64,000 nucleotides of DNA from Eudorina sp. 2006-703-Eu-15 (Eukaryota; Chlorophyta; Chlorophyceae; Chlamydomonadales; Volvocaceae): contig BDSI01000124.1 of the NCBI GenBank assembly GCA_003117195.1, positions 254,010 through 318,009 on the forward strand, read 5' to 3'. How positions within the stretch are numbered: the stretch's first letter is position 1; each line of letters opens with the position of its first letter. The notes beneath the pieces were generated by a model that saw only the letters and a list, made by a program, of their open reading frames with translations, had not been told where the DNA came from and made no database searches. Of this stretch, positions 12,727 to 26,900 are shown piece by piece. A program made the position numbers and the translations under genes.

Positions 12727-15700
12727 TGACTTACATGGCGCTGCCGCTTCGCCGCCTCCTCCGCCTCCACCGCCCTCGCCTTCTCCTTCTGCGCCCGGCT
12801 GTACGCCTCCAGCCGCTCCTGCACCCGGCAAAGCACGGTGCGGACCCGTACGGCATCAGCGCGGTACAGATCCACACACAGAGGCCGGACGGATCTTGTC
12901 TCGCGGTAACCGTCAACCGTCAACGCACACGTCATCACACAGGACATCCAACAGAGACAAGGCACGCCCCCTCATCCTTAGCCGAAGATTTGTCTAACTT
13001 TCACTCTTGTGCCGTACACCGCCTGCGGGCCGCCGGGCCCCGCGACGCGGCGGAGCGAAGGGTCCCTCATCCGTCCGTCCTCTGTGTACGACAGGTCGAC
13101 AACGCAACGCACCTGGGCCTTACGGACGTGCTCCGACGCGTCGCCGCGGACCGTGGACGTGGCCCTGCTGCTGCCCGGCCCCGACTCGCCGCCGTCCGCA
13201 TCGCCGCCGCCGCCGCTGCCCGATGGGGATCCGTTGAGCGGTTGAGAGTGGTGGAGCCGAGCAGGCGCCGGGCTGGGGTGGCGGCTGACCCGGCGGCGAC
13301 CTGGGCTGACAACGGCACCGGCACTGGCGCCGCCACACCTGCCGCCGCCCAGCAACGGCGCGGCAGAGACGTTGAGGGCAAAGACGGGTCCCGGACCACC
13401 ACTACCACTACCACTACCACTTCCACCAGCGGCGGCTGCGGCGGAAGCGGCGGCGGGAGCACTGGCGTGGCTGCTGGCGGCGCCGCCGCAGGGCACGGAG
13501 GAGCACGACAGCAACGGCGCCGCGGCGGCCGCGGCCGAGCCGCCCTTGCCGCTGCCGTGTTTCAGCAGCTTGGCAGCAGGTTCGAGGCCGTGCAAGGGGT
13601 GCTGCGGGTGCGGTTGGAGCGGTTGGTGAAGAAGGTGCGCCGGCGGCGGCGGCGGTTGGTCTCGGGGCTGCGGAAAGGATCGGCTGCCGTACCCGACGGC
13701 GGCCGGCACAGTGGCGTGCAGGTTGACTCCCGCTCCCGCCGCCGCCGCCGCCGCCGCTGGTGATCCCATGCCCCGGCCCTGCGCCACCGTATCACAGCGG
13801 CCGTAGCGGCTCGCGGCCGGCGTCGGCGACGGGGGCTGCGGCAACGGCGCGAGATGAGGCGGCGGCTTGGGATGGAGGTGGGAGCCAGAGCTGTAGCCGG
13901 CGGCGTCGGCTGTAGCTGCTAGCGGCAGCGCTGGCGCTGGGTCTAGCGGCTGTAGCCGCGGCGGTGAGCTGCGGGGCTGCGCCGTCGGCGCATCCAGCAT
14001 GCCGTCGCCGGTGGCATGCCGCCCTGAGGCAACACGATGAGACGGCTGTAGCGGCTGTAGCGGCTCCGTGTCCCAGACCGAATCTGGCGGCGCCGCCAGG
14101 CCGGCCATCATGGACGAGCTCGACGTCGCCGCCACGTCCTGGGGCCGGCGCGCCGCCGCCGCGGCGGCGGCGGCGGCGAGGGGCTCCAGGGACGGCCGCC
14201 AGGAGCTGACGGCGGTGGCCCCGCCGGCAGCGCTGACGCCGCCTCGCGGCGAGTGCGGCGCCGAGTGAGGGCCGGAGAGGGAGGCCGCCGACGGTTGCTT
14301 TGCCGTACAGGCGGCCGCGCCCGCGGATCCGAGTGACAGCCGAAGTCCGGAGACGGGTCGCGGGCCGGCCGCCGCCGTGGTGGCAGCGGCGGCGGCGGCG
14401 ATAGAGGCTGTAGCAGCGCCGACGGCGGCGGCGCGCGTGGAGCTCACGGGGCTGAGTAAGCTGCCGGCGGCGGCCAAGCCGGCGGCGGCGGCGGCGTCGC
14501 CGCTGATGCTGTTGCTACTGCTCAGCTGTAGCGGTTGTATGGAAGCGTCCAGCGCACGGATCGCCGCTCGGCCGAGCAGTAGCAGCGCCGACGGTGGCGT
14601 CACAGGCTTAAGCAGCGGCGGTCGTAGTGAATGTGCCGCGGCGGCTGTAGCACCGGCTATCCCTCCTGCCGCGGCCGCCGCCGCCGCCGCTCTGTGGCTA
14701 CTGCTGCTACTACTGCTGCGGGCGCTCAACTGCCGGGGAAACTGGCCCTCTGCATCGCCGCCGCTGCCGCCGCCCCCGACGGCGTTGAGTTGCGGCGGCC
14801 GGGCGCGTACTGCTACTGCTGCCACTGCTGCCGGGGCTGTCGAGGCCGCCGGAGGGGAGTCCCGACGGCTCGGTAGCGACCGGCCCTGTCCCTGTCCCTG
14901 CTCCAGCCCCGGCTGAACCTTACCGCCACCAGCTACAGCGCCGCCGAGAGCTACAGCGCCGCCGACAGGTACAGCCCCCGCATCCCGGACCACTGCAGCA
15001 CTGGCCGCGGCGGCACCGCCCGGGCATGGCACTAGCGACGGCGGCGGCGGCGACGGCGACGGCCGCGCCGCCACCCCGCCCACGTCGTCGGCAGCGGCCC
15101 GGGCGCCAGATCCGTACACAGCCGCCAAGCCCGCGCTCCCACCGCCGCCACCGCCGCCGTATGGCGATGCGCCAGCGGAAGCACCTCGCAGGTACGACTG
15201 CAAACCGCTACCTGAACTCAACGACAACCGAACCGGCGCGTCCGCAACCGCAGCCGCCGTCCGCGGCGGCGCCGCTGCGCGGCCCGGGCCCGCGTCCTTG
15301 ACTACAGCTGCCCCCCCCGGGCCCACACTAAGGCTCGGCTGTAGCCGGCGCGACGAAGATGTGGCACTGCCAGCGACGCTGGAGCGCGGTGATGCCGCTG
15401 GGCGCGAGGCGCGACTGCGGCCTTGCGGCGAGGCACCCTGTCCGCTGGCGGCGGCGGCGGCCGTCGTACCACTGGTGTCCTGTTTCGGCTTCGTAGCGCG
15501 CCGCCTGCGGCGCCTAGCGCTACTGCCAGACCTCGCGCCGCCATTGCTGCTGCCGCCGCTGCCCCTGACGTCACCCTCGCCGCCGCCGGTGCTGGCGTCG
15601 CTGGCGCAGGTGCGCGCCGTGTTCAGGAGAGACTTGAGGCTGTGCGTCGATGACGTCATCACGCCCGTCCCGTCCGTCGCGCTGTCCTCCTCCCCACTGC

Positions 15701-17432
15701 TACAGCCGCCGTCACCGCGGCTGCTACAGCTAGGGCCAGCCAGACCAGCCGTTGCGCTGAGGCCGCCGGCGGGCAGGCCCGCGGACCCTCCTCCGGCCGC
15801 CACGGCGGCGGCGGCCGCCGACCCGTCGCCGCAGCCGCTGGCGCCCGCCCAGCTGCAGGGCCCCAGTGGCGGCACGCGGCCGGACCGCGGTCGCATGACT
15901 CCGGGGGCCGAGGTAGGAGGGAGTAACGGCGAGGTCACGGCGCCGCAAGGGACATCACGCGCCAGCGAGCCGTTTCCTGCGCCGGTTCGCACGACCGGCT
16001 GACGGCCCCCGCCGCTGCGGCCGCTGCTGGGCGCATCGCCCGCCGCCACGGGCCCCGCCGCCGCCACCATGGCCGCCGCTTCCAGGACCTTGGCAGCCAG
16101 CTCCGGCGATAAGCTCTCCCGCAAGCTACTCCGCAAGCTGCTACTGCTGATTCGCCGCCTGCAGGCCCCGACGCCGCCGCCGCCTGCTGCTGCTACTGCC
16201 GCTGTTGCGTCGCACAGCAGGCCCTGGCGGGAAGCGGATACATCACAGGAGCTGTACGGCGGAGGCATCGGCACGGTCGAGGCTGCATTCCCCAGGGGAC
16301 CGTTGCTGTCCCCAATGCCGCGGATCGCGGGGTCGCGGCCGCCGGCGGCCGCCGCCACAGCGGCACCGCCGCCCTGTACGGCTGTCCAGACCTTGGCGGC
16401 GCCGCCGCCGCCACCTCCGCCAAGGTCCCCCATGACGCCTTCGATGCTGCTGCCCGTGCTGGAAGTCCAGCTGCTACTGCCAATGGAGAAGCCTCCCCTG
16501 GAGGCGGTACTGCTGCAGCTGGTGCTGTTCATGGATGTGCTTCGGTGCAGGTGCTCCTGCTTCTGCTGTGACTCTGGATCCGGCGCGGCGTGTGTTTGGT
16601 GAACTCCAGGGGGGTAGCCCGAGATGGGCCGGCCTCCGGTGCCCTTACTGCAGGCGGCCGCGGCTGCTGCGGCCGCCACCGCCGCGGGGACCACCCCGGG
16701 TGGCGCCGGCGGCGGCGCCGCTGTCAGGGCAAACTGACCCGCCACCACCGCAACCGTCGCCGCGGGCACGGCGCGGGGCGGCATGGGTACGCCGCTACCT
16801 TGCTCCGCGTCGAGTGGAAAGGTGCTGCTGGCGCGCAACCTGGGGCCGCCGCCGCCGCCGCTGCCGCTGGCGGCATGCGCGGAAGCTGCCGAGGCGGCAG
16901 TGACAGCACGGGAACCGAGTCTGAGGACGTCACCGTCGGCGCGGCCGCTGCAATGGCTGTCAAGGCAGCGCGAGAGGGTGGTGCTGAGGTTGGCGGCAGG
17001 GAGGGAATCAGCCGCCCCGGACAGGCTAGGCGGTGACGACCCGCGCGCCCGGAAGGTGGAGATTCGGATCAGCGGCTGTGACAGCTGGAGAGGCTGCGGC
17101 CGCTGGTCCGGCATGGGGCCTGTCAGCGGGGCGTCGGCCGCATCGGAAAGAGCGCCTGAGCCTGCGGACCTGCGTTGGCCAGGGCAATGAAAAGCCGGCG
17201 AGCATGCATTCGTGGGCCACGGAGTACCGCTCGAAGCGTGCAGGCATCCAGCCTGATAGTTAGCCAAGCGAGGTACCGCCTTGAGCCTTTGTAGTGACGG
17301 CTTCAAGCCATAACAACACGCCAACAAGACAGCGCGTATGCGGCGAATGGAAAGGGGCTTAACACATGCGACATTCAAGACCCGGCGTCGCAATGTCCTG
17401 ATAGATATCAAAAAATACCTATCAATAATCAT
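12124..17432 (-). CDS. Large low-complexity protein of unknown function (both ends unresolved)
   Basis: A minus-strand open frame of about 1,480 codons (12978-17432) is dominated by Ala, Gly, Ser and Pro. It ends in a less biased stretch (VRKAQVRCVVDLSYTEDG) and then GGPQAVYGTR. A donor after 13005 is followed, all in phase 0, by exons 12735-12818 (28 residues, ERLEAYSRAQKEK) and 12124-12516 (131 residues). The latter begins with a basic helix (AEERCRQVAQRERRR) and ends in an acidic Glu/Asp/Gly tail. Phase agreement over three introns supports a real gene. The first 80 or so codons after the ATG at 17432 have different, AT-rich codon use, so the true coding start may be at a splice acceptor near 17169. 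The 3' end was not found. No catalytic domain is recognisable; helical basic segments suggest a structural or binding role at most. Confidence 0.55.
12686..12726 (+). repeat. GACA microsatellite
   Basis: About ten GACA units lie in the intron between the 28-residue and 131-residue exons of the minus-strand low-complexity gene, close to the donor at 12734. Confidence 0.95.
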
Positions 17433-17922
17433 TTGTGCTTCAAAATTATGAATGCACTTACCTCAGGGCTGACAAGCCGCGGACCTCGAGCATTATCGCG
17501 GTGCCCGGCGGGCACAAACGCAAGCATCATCGATTAACTGCTTGCCGATATAATGGAATAAGCCTTAAATGATATGTCCTACAGAAGAAGATTGCCATTG
17601 TGGTCAAAGGCCAGCGTTGCTGCCTTCGACCGTTTGCAAGGTATTCAAAAGTTTTCGATATATCTACTTCGACTTGAAATCAATGTGCTCTTGCACAAAC
17701 CCCAAGCCGTCCGTGCTTTGCGTTCGGACCGTATTTTCCTAGCGCTCCGAAGCTTTCCTGAAACCAAAGGTTGCCCAAAGCACACGCACCCATACCGGGG
17801 AAAACATGCGTGTTTGAATATGATCTTCACTTCCCTTTCCAATTCAACGCTGTTGTATGTTGATCAACTTTCGTCGAGAGTGTTGCTTGCTACCCTGATT
17901 CAATAAAACGGGCCATAGGCTC

Positions 17923-20900
17923 ATGTTCTCCGTTAGTCCAGCACTCTTGAACGCCTGCCGACCAAGCCTGCGGCCCCTGAAGTCCACGCACGGACAAGTT
18001 GCCTTGGCTCGCATTTCCTTGCGGCACCGACAGGCCCCTGCCTCAAGCACGCTCCCCACATTTCATAGTGCTCTTTACCATAACAGCGTCTCTGCCTCTG
18101 GGTTTGCTCCTGCCTTTGCCTCTCGAGTACATACTAGCAGGTGGGTGCAGCTCAAAGCAATGCGTCGACAGCTTTCGGCGATCTCATCTACCACACTGTC
18201 CGGAAATCTCCATCATGGCGCGCAAAGATAGAAAGGTTTGAACGCAATCACGATCCGAACATGCCTCCTTCCTTCTATTGCCATCCTTCCAGCTCGCGCC
18301 ATGTCACGCGAATTCCGGGCGGGGCCCTGCCGCTTGGCCGCGGTTTGTTGGGCCTCCAGAGGACGTGCACGTTGACGCCGGCCCCGCCCGCCGTGACCAT
18401 ATTCACACACAGGGGGGCGGGTTCTTTCTCCAAACACACCGTAACAGGCATATTACCTTTGGGCACCTCATTTTCAACCTCCCACCACCGAACACCATCC
18501 CGTCCTGCACCCACCCCCCGTCCACTCAGGCGCTCCCCAATGACCACCGCCGCCGTCGTGTCCGTCTCCGCGTCCGCGTCCGCCTCCACGGCGGCCCCCG
18601 CCCCCTCCTCCGCCCCGGTCCCCGCCCCCGGGGCCTCCAACGGCGGTCCCGCCGAGCAGCCCGCCGGCGTCACCTCGGAGGCTGCGCTGCTGGCGGCCTT
18701 CAGCGAGGTGCCCACCATCAACCGGGTGGTGGCCCGCGCGGGGACTCCAGGGGCGGATGTCGTCACCATCACGGTGCGGTTTCGGAGCGGGGCGGTTTCG
18801 GAGCGGGGCGGAGCACTGCGGACTCGAGCACAAGGAGTGCTGTGCAGGGAGCGAGATGCGGAGGGGGCAGGAGCTGCGTTGCTGCCAGAAGGGGGAAGTG
18901 GGGAGGAAGGGGGTTATAGGGAAGTGAGAGGAAATGGGGGAATCCGGTGCTGGGTCATTGGACTCCCGGCCGACCACCGACCACGGTATCCTGGGGCGGT
19001 GGGGATGTGGCGCGCAGGGCTCCAGGGCGGGATGGTCTCTTCGCTGCCGCACTTTCACTCCGGTCCCTTTGCATCATTGCCTTTTATTTATCATGTATGG
19101 GTCGGGCAATGGGTATATTATGTACGCATACGGGCAAACTATTGGGCGCCACTCGGCCCCTCGCATGTCACGCACTCCTGTTCTGCCTGCCTAAGTAACA
19201 CACACCTCATTAAACACACCCACACACTGCTCTGCCCCTCGCATGCCACGCACTCCTGTTCTGTCCGCCTACGAACAGACAGACATACGCACACAAGCAC
19301 ATACACGCGCACATGGCGGTTTCCTCCCTGCCATCACACGTGCATGGCCCTCCCTCCCGCCCTCCGCCCTCGCCGCCGCTTCAGGCGACGCTGCAGCAGC
19401 GAAACCTGCCGGGCAATGCGCAGCGGCGCTACAACATCGTGGCGGCGCTGCCGGCGGGAGCGGTCGCTGACGGCAAGGGCCCCGTCGCCGCGCTTGTTGG
19501 CTTGCCGCAGGTGTGTGTGTGGGGCCCCGCCGCATCGGGCTGGCCGGCGCCGCCGACCCACGGGTCAAGGTCCGGATTATCACAACTGCAGTGGCCCTTC
19601 CCTGCATTTGACCGACCGACCGATTGACCGACTGACCTGTTCCTGCCTTGTGTTTGCCACTGCCGTACTTCCGTACTTCCTCCCCGCACCTTCTCGTGCC
19701 GCCTCATGTTACGTGACATGAGTGCTGCCCCCTCGTCTCTTCTTCTGTGTAAAGTATATGAAGTCCATTCTGATGTCTGAAGTCCCTCCCTCGACCCCCT
19801 CTAACCACCTCGGGCAGGAGCTGCACGGGGACGTGTTGATGGTCAGCGTGTCGCCCTCGGGTGGGTCGTTGAGAATGTGGTTGGTGAGGTTGGTTAGTAC
19901 GAGCACCGTTGTGCCGTCGTTCCCTGGATGATATCTGCGCATTGCAGTCGGGCCGCCCGTCCCGCCATGCCGTGGAGCGCGGCTGTGTGCTGGGGCGCGT
20001 CCGCGCTCCCTGGGGCGGCACGAGGAAGGGTTAGCAGCCGCCGGGGCCGCGGGCCGGGCACTGCGTTGCGATGCGGTGGTCGGTTGTCGGTGCGGTGGCG
20101 TCTCCTCCCCACAGATCGAACGGGGTCTCCCAGAGGTCCTGCACGTGCTGGCGAGCTGGCTGGCTTGTTCCCCAAAACCGAGCACTCGCTCCCAATGTAC
20201 GGCTCCCAGTGTACGGCGCTGCTCGGCGGGTCGGCCCTCACCCTTGGCCCGCTCCTCCTTGCTCCAGATCTCTTTGGCAGCGCTCCACGCGACGTCCCCT
20301 GCCCGTGTGCCCCGTCATGCATCCGCCTTTATCTCTTAACAACTCCTGCCTCCCTGCCTCCCTCCCTCCCTGCCTCCTTCCCTCCCTACCCACAGGCCGT
20401 CAGCAGCTGGTGATCCTCAAGGGCCCCAACGACTCCACGTCAGCGCTGTTGCAGGTCTGGAGGGGCGCCCGCCTGGTTCTGGAGCTGGCCGTACCCAAGG
20501 TACGGCAGTTTGCACGGCGTGCTGCGGTTCGGAACGTGAACAAGGGCAGCCGGACCCGGGCCCGGACCTAGGTGCCCTCAGGTCGCGGATGCTGATGCTG
20601 ATGCTGCGGCAACGGTGGCCCCGGTGCAGCAGTGGGCTGCCAGCCGGTTCGGCACATCCTCGGACTGCGCGCCCGCGTTCGCGCCATCGTCGCAGCATCG
20701 GCGGTGCATCTGAGTCAATCTATGTCATGGGTAGTGCATCTGTGTCAGCTGCACCTTCACCTTCATGCTGTTGACCTCCCACACACCTGCCCTCGCGAGG
20801 ACCACCCATAACTACATCACCGGCGGCTTGTTCATGACGAACTTGAATCGTCTACGTCTGAATTCAGTTGCCATCTACCCATCTACCCATCTACCTACCA

Positions 20901-23900
20901 TCCACCTACCTACCCCCCCCCCATCTACCTACCACCCACCCACCTACCACCCAGCCACCCACCCACCTACCGCGCACCCACCCACCTGCCACCCACCCAC
21001 CGATCCGCAGGCGCTCCACGGCCCCCTGGTCAACGACTCGTACTTTGCATCGGGCGCGGCTTGGACAGCGGACGAGAGCGCGGTGGCGTACACGGCCGAG
21101 GTGGGTCGGGGACCCGTGGGGTGCGGCAGAGACCCATGGGGCGAGGACGAGACCCGTGGGGTGAGGACGACGCTCGGAGCCCCAAACCCTAAACCCCGAC
21201 CCTCCTGACCCACGGGTCTCACGCAGGTGCCGGTTCCGGAGCGCACCCCCGCCTGGTGCGGCCCCGACTCGCTGAAGGAGTCGGCGGGGCCCCGCAGCTG
21301 GCGGGGGGTGGGCGCCGCCGTGGAGGACTGGGGGGAGCTCAACACGGGGAAGCGGCAGCCGGCGCCGTACGTATTGGATCTGGAGCGGCGGGAGGTGCTC
21401 AAGGTGGGAGGGCTGCCGGGCGTGAGGGCACAGCGATAGCTGCGGAAGGCGCTCAAGAGGAGGTTGTGGTGGGGTGGGGGGTGGTTTGATTTGGTGTGGT
21501 GTAGTGTGGTGTGGTGTGGTGTGGTGTGGTGTGGTAGGTTGGAATGGACTGGAATGGGTTGGAAACCTGGGGTGAACTGGAATGGGTTGGAATGGAGCGT
21601 ATTCGAGGAGGACGTAGCGGAAGGGGCCCTTACCCTTGGGGTTCGCAACCCATAGACAAATGCCTTTACGACGACGGGCCTGGGTCCGTTGTCCGGGCCC
21701 GGGACGCCGCACTCGGGGCCATGGAATGCGCTCTCGGCACCACCCGCCCACTACGCACCCACATCGCGCCGCTCAAATTACCGATATCAGAGTTGCCTTC
21801 GCATCAGGCTGATGTCGTAAACGCGCATGTCGTACAGGTGCCGGGCCTGCCGTCGGAGCACTCGGTGGGTCAGCCCACTTGGTGCCCGCCGCAGCCCGCA
21901 GCTTCCACCACCTCCGACGAGGCCGCGGCGGCCGCCGCCACCACCACCAGCACCACAGGCGGCGGCCCCAACGGCCTGCTGGTGGTGGCCTGGCCGCACA
22001 AGGCGCCCCCGTCTTTCCCGCGCCTGGCCGCCGCCGCCAACCCCCGGAAGTTAGGGGCGGTTTTCTGTTACAACCGCTCAACGCACTTGTACCACATCCG
22101 GGTGCAGCGCGGCGCGGACGGGTGAGTGATTGGGAGCGGAGGCGGTGGTGTATTTACGGTTTGGTGTGTTTCGCCTTCAATGAATGGATGAATGAATGAG
22201 TGAGTGAATGAATGAATGAGTGAATGAATGAATGAATGAATGAATGGAATGAATGAATGAATGAATGAATGAATGGATGGATGAATGAATGAGTGAATGG
22301 ATGAATGAGTGAATGAATGAGTGAATGAATGAGTGAATGAATGAGTGAATGAATGAGTGAATGAATGAGTGAATGAATGAGTGAATGAATGAGTGAATGA
22401 ATGAGTGAATGAATGAAGTACAGCGGACCCCGATTATGTGTGTTTAGAATTGCAACCCGCCCGCCCGCCCGATCCCGATCCGATTATGTGTGTGTGTTTT
22501 GTGTATTGAGCACGTATCCGTGCGGGTGTGACGGGATTGTGCGCACGTGCCTGTTCGGGTCCCGAGGAGTGGCAGCCGTGCGTCGGCTGCGGCAAGGAGC
22601 TCCGTCTTCCCGGGCAGTCTTGGATTGGCGCACCCACGGGAACCAACGCTGTGCCACCTTGCAGTCGCTTGATGCCGACTGACATCTGTCTCTCTTGTCA
22701 CGCTCCGGACGTCTCCCGCGGCCACCCCACTGCCCACCCCTACCCACCGCTTTGCCCTGCACGCTGACACCACGTACCCCTGCCCGTACCCCTGCCCGTA
22801 CCTCTGCCCGTACCCCTGCCCGTATCCCTGCCCGTACCCCTGCCCGTACCCCTGCCCGCACCCCGCAGTGCCCTGCAGTTCGGCGATGCTGCGACCCGGC
22901 TGGCGCCTTCCCTGGAGAGCTGCCTCAGCCCCACCTTCAGCCCGGGGGGGCAGGCCCTGGCGCTGGTGTCCATGTCGGAAGCGGTGGCCACTGGTACGTG
23001 CGTCGGGCTGGGCGGGTCGCCTCCGCGGGGACCGAGGGGCCCCCCTGGGTGTTACTTGGAGCCTAGGACCCAGACCCGAGACTTCGCTGGATGTTACTTG
23101 GCCTCCATTACGTCTGACCTGACGTTCGACGTTGTGGAAGCTAAAACGTCCAACGAAAAGAAGGCGAGGTTGGAGGCGAGGTCGGAAGGACAAACACACA
23201 TCAGAGGGTGGGAGGGTCTCTTCTTTAAACACATCAGAGGGTGTCTTCGCTAAACACGTCAGCTGGGATGGTATTTCACACCCGAAAGGCATCTTGGGCT
23301 GGTCATCTTAGGTTCAGAGAGGACCGCGCTTCAGAGAGGACCGCGCTTCAGTGCTGTCTGGTACACCGTACTGCATGCTGATGTGTCGTACCGACGCCCC
23401 CCGCCGCAGGATTCCACGGCAGCACGGCGCGGCTGTACCGCCTGGACTGGTCGCCGCAGGTACGGCAGCGTTGTCCGCGCCGTACTGATCGCGGTGATGC
23501 CCCCGTTTTCCTGAGCCAGCCTCCCGATCGCCGTACAGTCGCTCCTTGCCACCCCCTCGGAGTCGTTCTTCGGGTTTATTTCTTTTTCAACTGAACCCCC
23601 TAGGAGTCCATGCGCACCCGGAAAGCGGCCACATGGTGTGTCCCGCTGCGCCCTAGGGGGTGTCACCGGGCCACCGGGCGGGATCCGCAGCCACCCTCCA
23701 CTACTACGCCTCACCACAACATCATCCTGACCTCGGTCACTGACCCACGGGTCTGATCCCTTTTCAACTGCTCCCCTTCACTCTAACCATCACGGTACCC
23801 GTGCGTTCGTTAACCGTTCTGTTGGTTGGGAACTCTGGACGAGAAGTATCACGTCACCCGTCCTTTCGTTGATCGTTACGCTCTTTGGGAACGGTGGCAT

Positions 23901-26900
23901 CAACCCCATCCCACAGGACGGCGCGCCGGCGGGCGGGCCACAGGCGGACCCGGCGCTGCTGATCGATGTGGTCCAGCGACCCGCGGGTCTGTCGGCTTTC
24001 CCCGGGCTGTACACCGCCACGCTCCCCGACGAGGGTTTTGTGGGTGAGTCACGCGGTTTAGGGCTCCCGCGTCCCTCCCCTTCCCGGGCAGTGGCCGCAT
24101 GCCGACCGCACGGTGTGCCTGGACTGCCACTGCACCACCCGCCACCCACCACGCAACTGCCAACCTCGGAAACGGTGCCACCCACGGCCTTGCGTCCCCA
24201 GGGTTCTCATGCCGTACAATACACGTTTTGACGACCATAAGCCGTACCATACGCGTTTTGGCGACAGCTCGCCGTGCGCTAGTCGCGCTGTGACACACGC
24301 ACCCAACGGGCCTCCAGGGGTGTGGGGGGGGGGGCATGCAGCTGTGCTCCAGCTATAACACCATCCGGGGGGCCTGCTGGGGCTTGCCCTGGTATACACC
24401 GTTGAAGCGTTGATACCTTTGGGGTCCGCTGTTGTAACGTTCATTCATCCGTTCATTCATCCGGGCGCCCGTCCCGCCACCCAGGGCCGCGCACGCTGCT
24501 GGTCAACACGCAGTGGGGGGCCGTCGCCGCCATCGCCGCCGTGGACACCTCGCCCGCGGAGGACGTCGCGGGCGCGCCACCGACGGCGCTGACGCCGGTG
24601 GAGCCGGGGGCCCCCGGGTACGGCAATTGGACGCTGGTGGGCGTGGCGGGCGGCCTGGCGGTGGCGAGCCGCGTCGCGCCCGACACGCCGGCGGAGCTGT
24701 ACGTCGCCCGGCTGCCGGTGGGTACGGCAGCGGGTTTCATCACTGTACGGCAGATCCGCGCTATTTCGGGTGTGTCCGGCGGATCGACCGTAGCCTGCCG
24801 CCGCGAATCGAATCGCCAGCGCTGCAGCAACTGAACGCGGAAGCTGCTGAGGTCCGTGTTCTTGCCGTACCGTTTCGGTGCCGTACCGTGTGTCGCGCCG
24901 TCGTCACCTCGCGTGCAGGCGGACCCCTCCACGCTGACTGGCCCCGGCGGCGCCGCCGCCCTCTCCTGGCGCCCCCTGGAGCTGGGCTCGCCAGGGTACG
25001 GCACTCCGGGCGCCGGCCTGCGTGGAGAGCTGCCAAGTGCCGTACAGGAGGCCCTGGACAAGCTGGAGTTCCGGGTGGGGGGCCCTGTGTGAGCGTTGTA
25101 TGAGCGTTTCTTGTTACAAATAGATTGTTTTGAACGTGGTGAAGGAATACGCTGCAGCCCGACGATTCGCGGATCGGGACGGCGCGCGCAGAAACCCAGG
25201 TTCTGTTCCGGCGAGCTTGCGAGTCGTAAGGCATCCGCGTCCCACCTCCTTTCGGGTTCACGCATGCGCTCAGAAATCGTCTTCCATAAAGCACGCAGTC
25301 ACCCACACGCGCAACAGGGGTAAGAATACGCGTCGCTCGCCGCTCCTTCCCCTCCCGATCGCCTCGCCCCGCCCCGCCACTCGTCCATCCCCATTTTTGT
25401 CAATAAAGACAGCGAAATCGCGAAGCGTCCGCCCCCGCCCCCGCCCCCGCCCCGCCCCGCCCCGCTGCAGGTCCTGCGCGTCACCCCCCGCCAAGGCGAC
25501 TCGTCGGCGCCCTTCGATTGCCTTGCGTGGCTGCCCAAGGAGCGGTCAGGTAAAAAGTGCTAATGGGCGGTTGGTGGGTGGTTGAGCGGTTGGATCCGGA
25601 TCAGGCAACTGACCCGCACACGTGTGTTTAGAATTGCAACCCGCCACGCACACGTGTGTCCATCAGCCCCTGGCCGCTGGTTAGGCTTGTACCCTAGACC
25701 TCACCCTCACAACGACGTTCCCTTGATACGCGGTAGTGATTTTTTATTTATGACAATCTTCTCCCGGTGTAGCTTTGCCACGGAATTTCCCCAACATGCC
25801 ATCCTCACACTTCCTCAGTTACCCCCCCTCCTCACACGTCCTCGGTACCCACCCACCCTCCTCAGGCCCGCTGCCCGCCATCCTGTCGCCCCACGGCGGC
25901 CCCCACACAGCCGTCACCCTTGGCTGGTACCCCTCCTTCGCCCTGATGACTGCCCTGGGCTACGCGGTGCTGTGCCCCAACTTCCGAGGCAGCACCGGCT
26001 ACGGCCAGGCGGCGCTGGCGAGCCTGCCGGGCCGCATCGGGCGGCAGGACGTGGACGACTGCATGGCGGCGCTGGAGGCGGCGGTGGAGCAGGGTGGGCT
26101 AGGGCCGCGTACGGGGTGTGGACGGGTTTTGGGTCGGTCCTTGAATGGGTTTAAGACGCATTTGGGATTTAAGCGATTTAGGCGATTTAAGCGATCAAAA
26201 CAACCTTTACCTTCTTTTCACTTCAGACACACCCAGCCCGCATGTGGGGTCGGTGGGGGCGGTAGGTCGCATGCTCATCTGGTCGCGAGGATGCCTTCCA
26301 GCGCCGGAACTGGAGCAGGGTGGGCCCGGGAGGGGGTCTGCTTTTCTCTGCAAAAGTCCCTCCGGAGCTGTCTAATTTCCACAGGATCTCTGCTCTGGCA
26401 GGCAACGCAATATGTATTTACCAAGTCGCCAAGTCGCTGTACCCTAGTGCCCCTGCTCTCCCTTCCCCCTCCGAACCCTTGTGCCCCTTCCCCTCTCCCT
26501 CTCTCCTGCCTCCTCTCCCAACCCACGCCCCTCAAGGCCTGGTGGACCCCTCCCGGGTGTCTGTGGTGGGCGGCAGCCACGGCGGCTTCCTGACCGGCCA
26601 CCTGCTGGGGCAGCACCCCTGGGCCTTCCGGGCGGGGGTGATGCGCAACCCCGTCACCAACATCGCCGCCATGGTGCCGGCCTCGGACATCCCGGAGTGG
26701 TGCTTCGTGGAGGTGTTCGGAAGCGAGGTGGGGCAGGGCAGGGAGGGGCAGGGTAGGGCAGGGCGCAGGGGGCAGGGCACAGGGGGCAGGGCGCAGGGGG
26801 CAGGGCGCAGGGGGCAGGGCGCAGGGGGCAGGGCGCAGGGGGCAGGGCACAGGGGGCAGGGTGCAGGGGAGATGGGTGGGTGGGGCGCGAGTTCGCTGTC

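Noticed and set aside
11395..13763. Long plus-strand open frames rich in Leu/His/Arg or Pro
   Set aside because: They are opposite-strand shadows of triplet-rich DNA and of the minus-strand low-complexity gene. Their composition is that of the repeats, and no splice continuity was found.
21183..21200. Telomere-like CCCTAAA string
   Set aside because: Only two imperfect units lie inside a peptidase intron, with no array.
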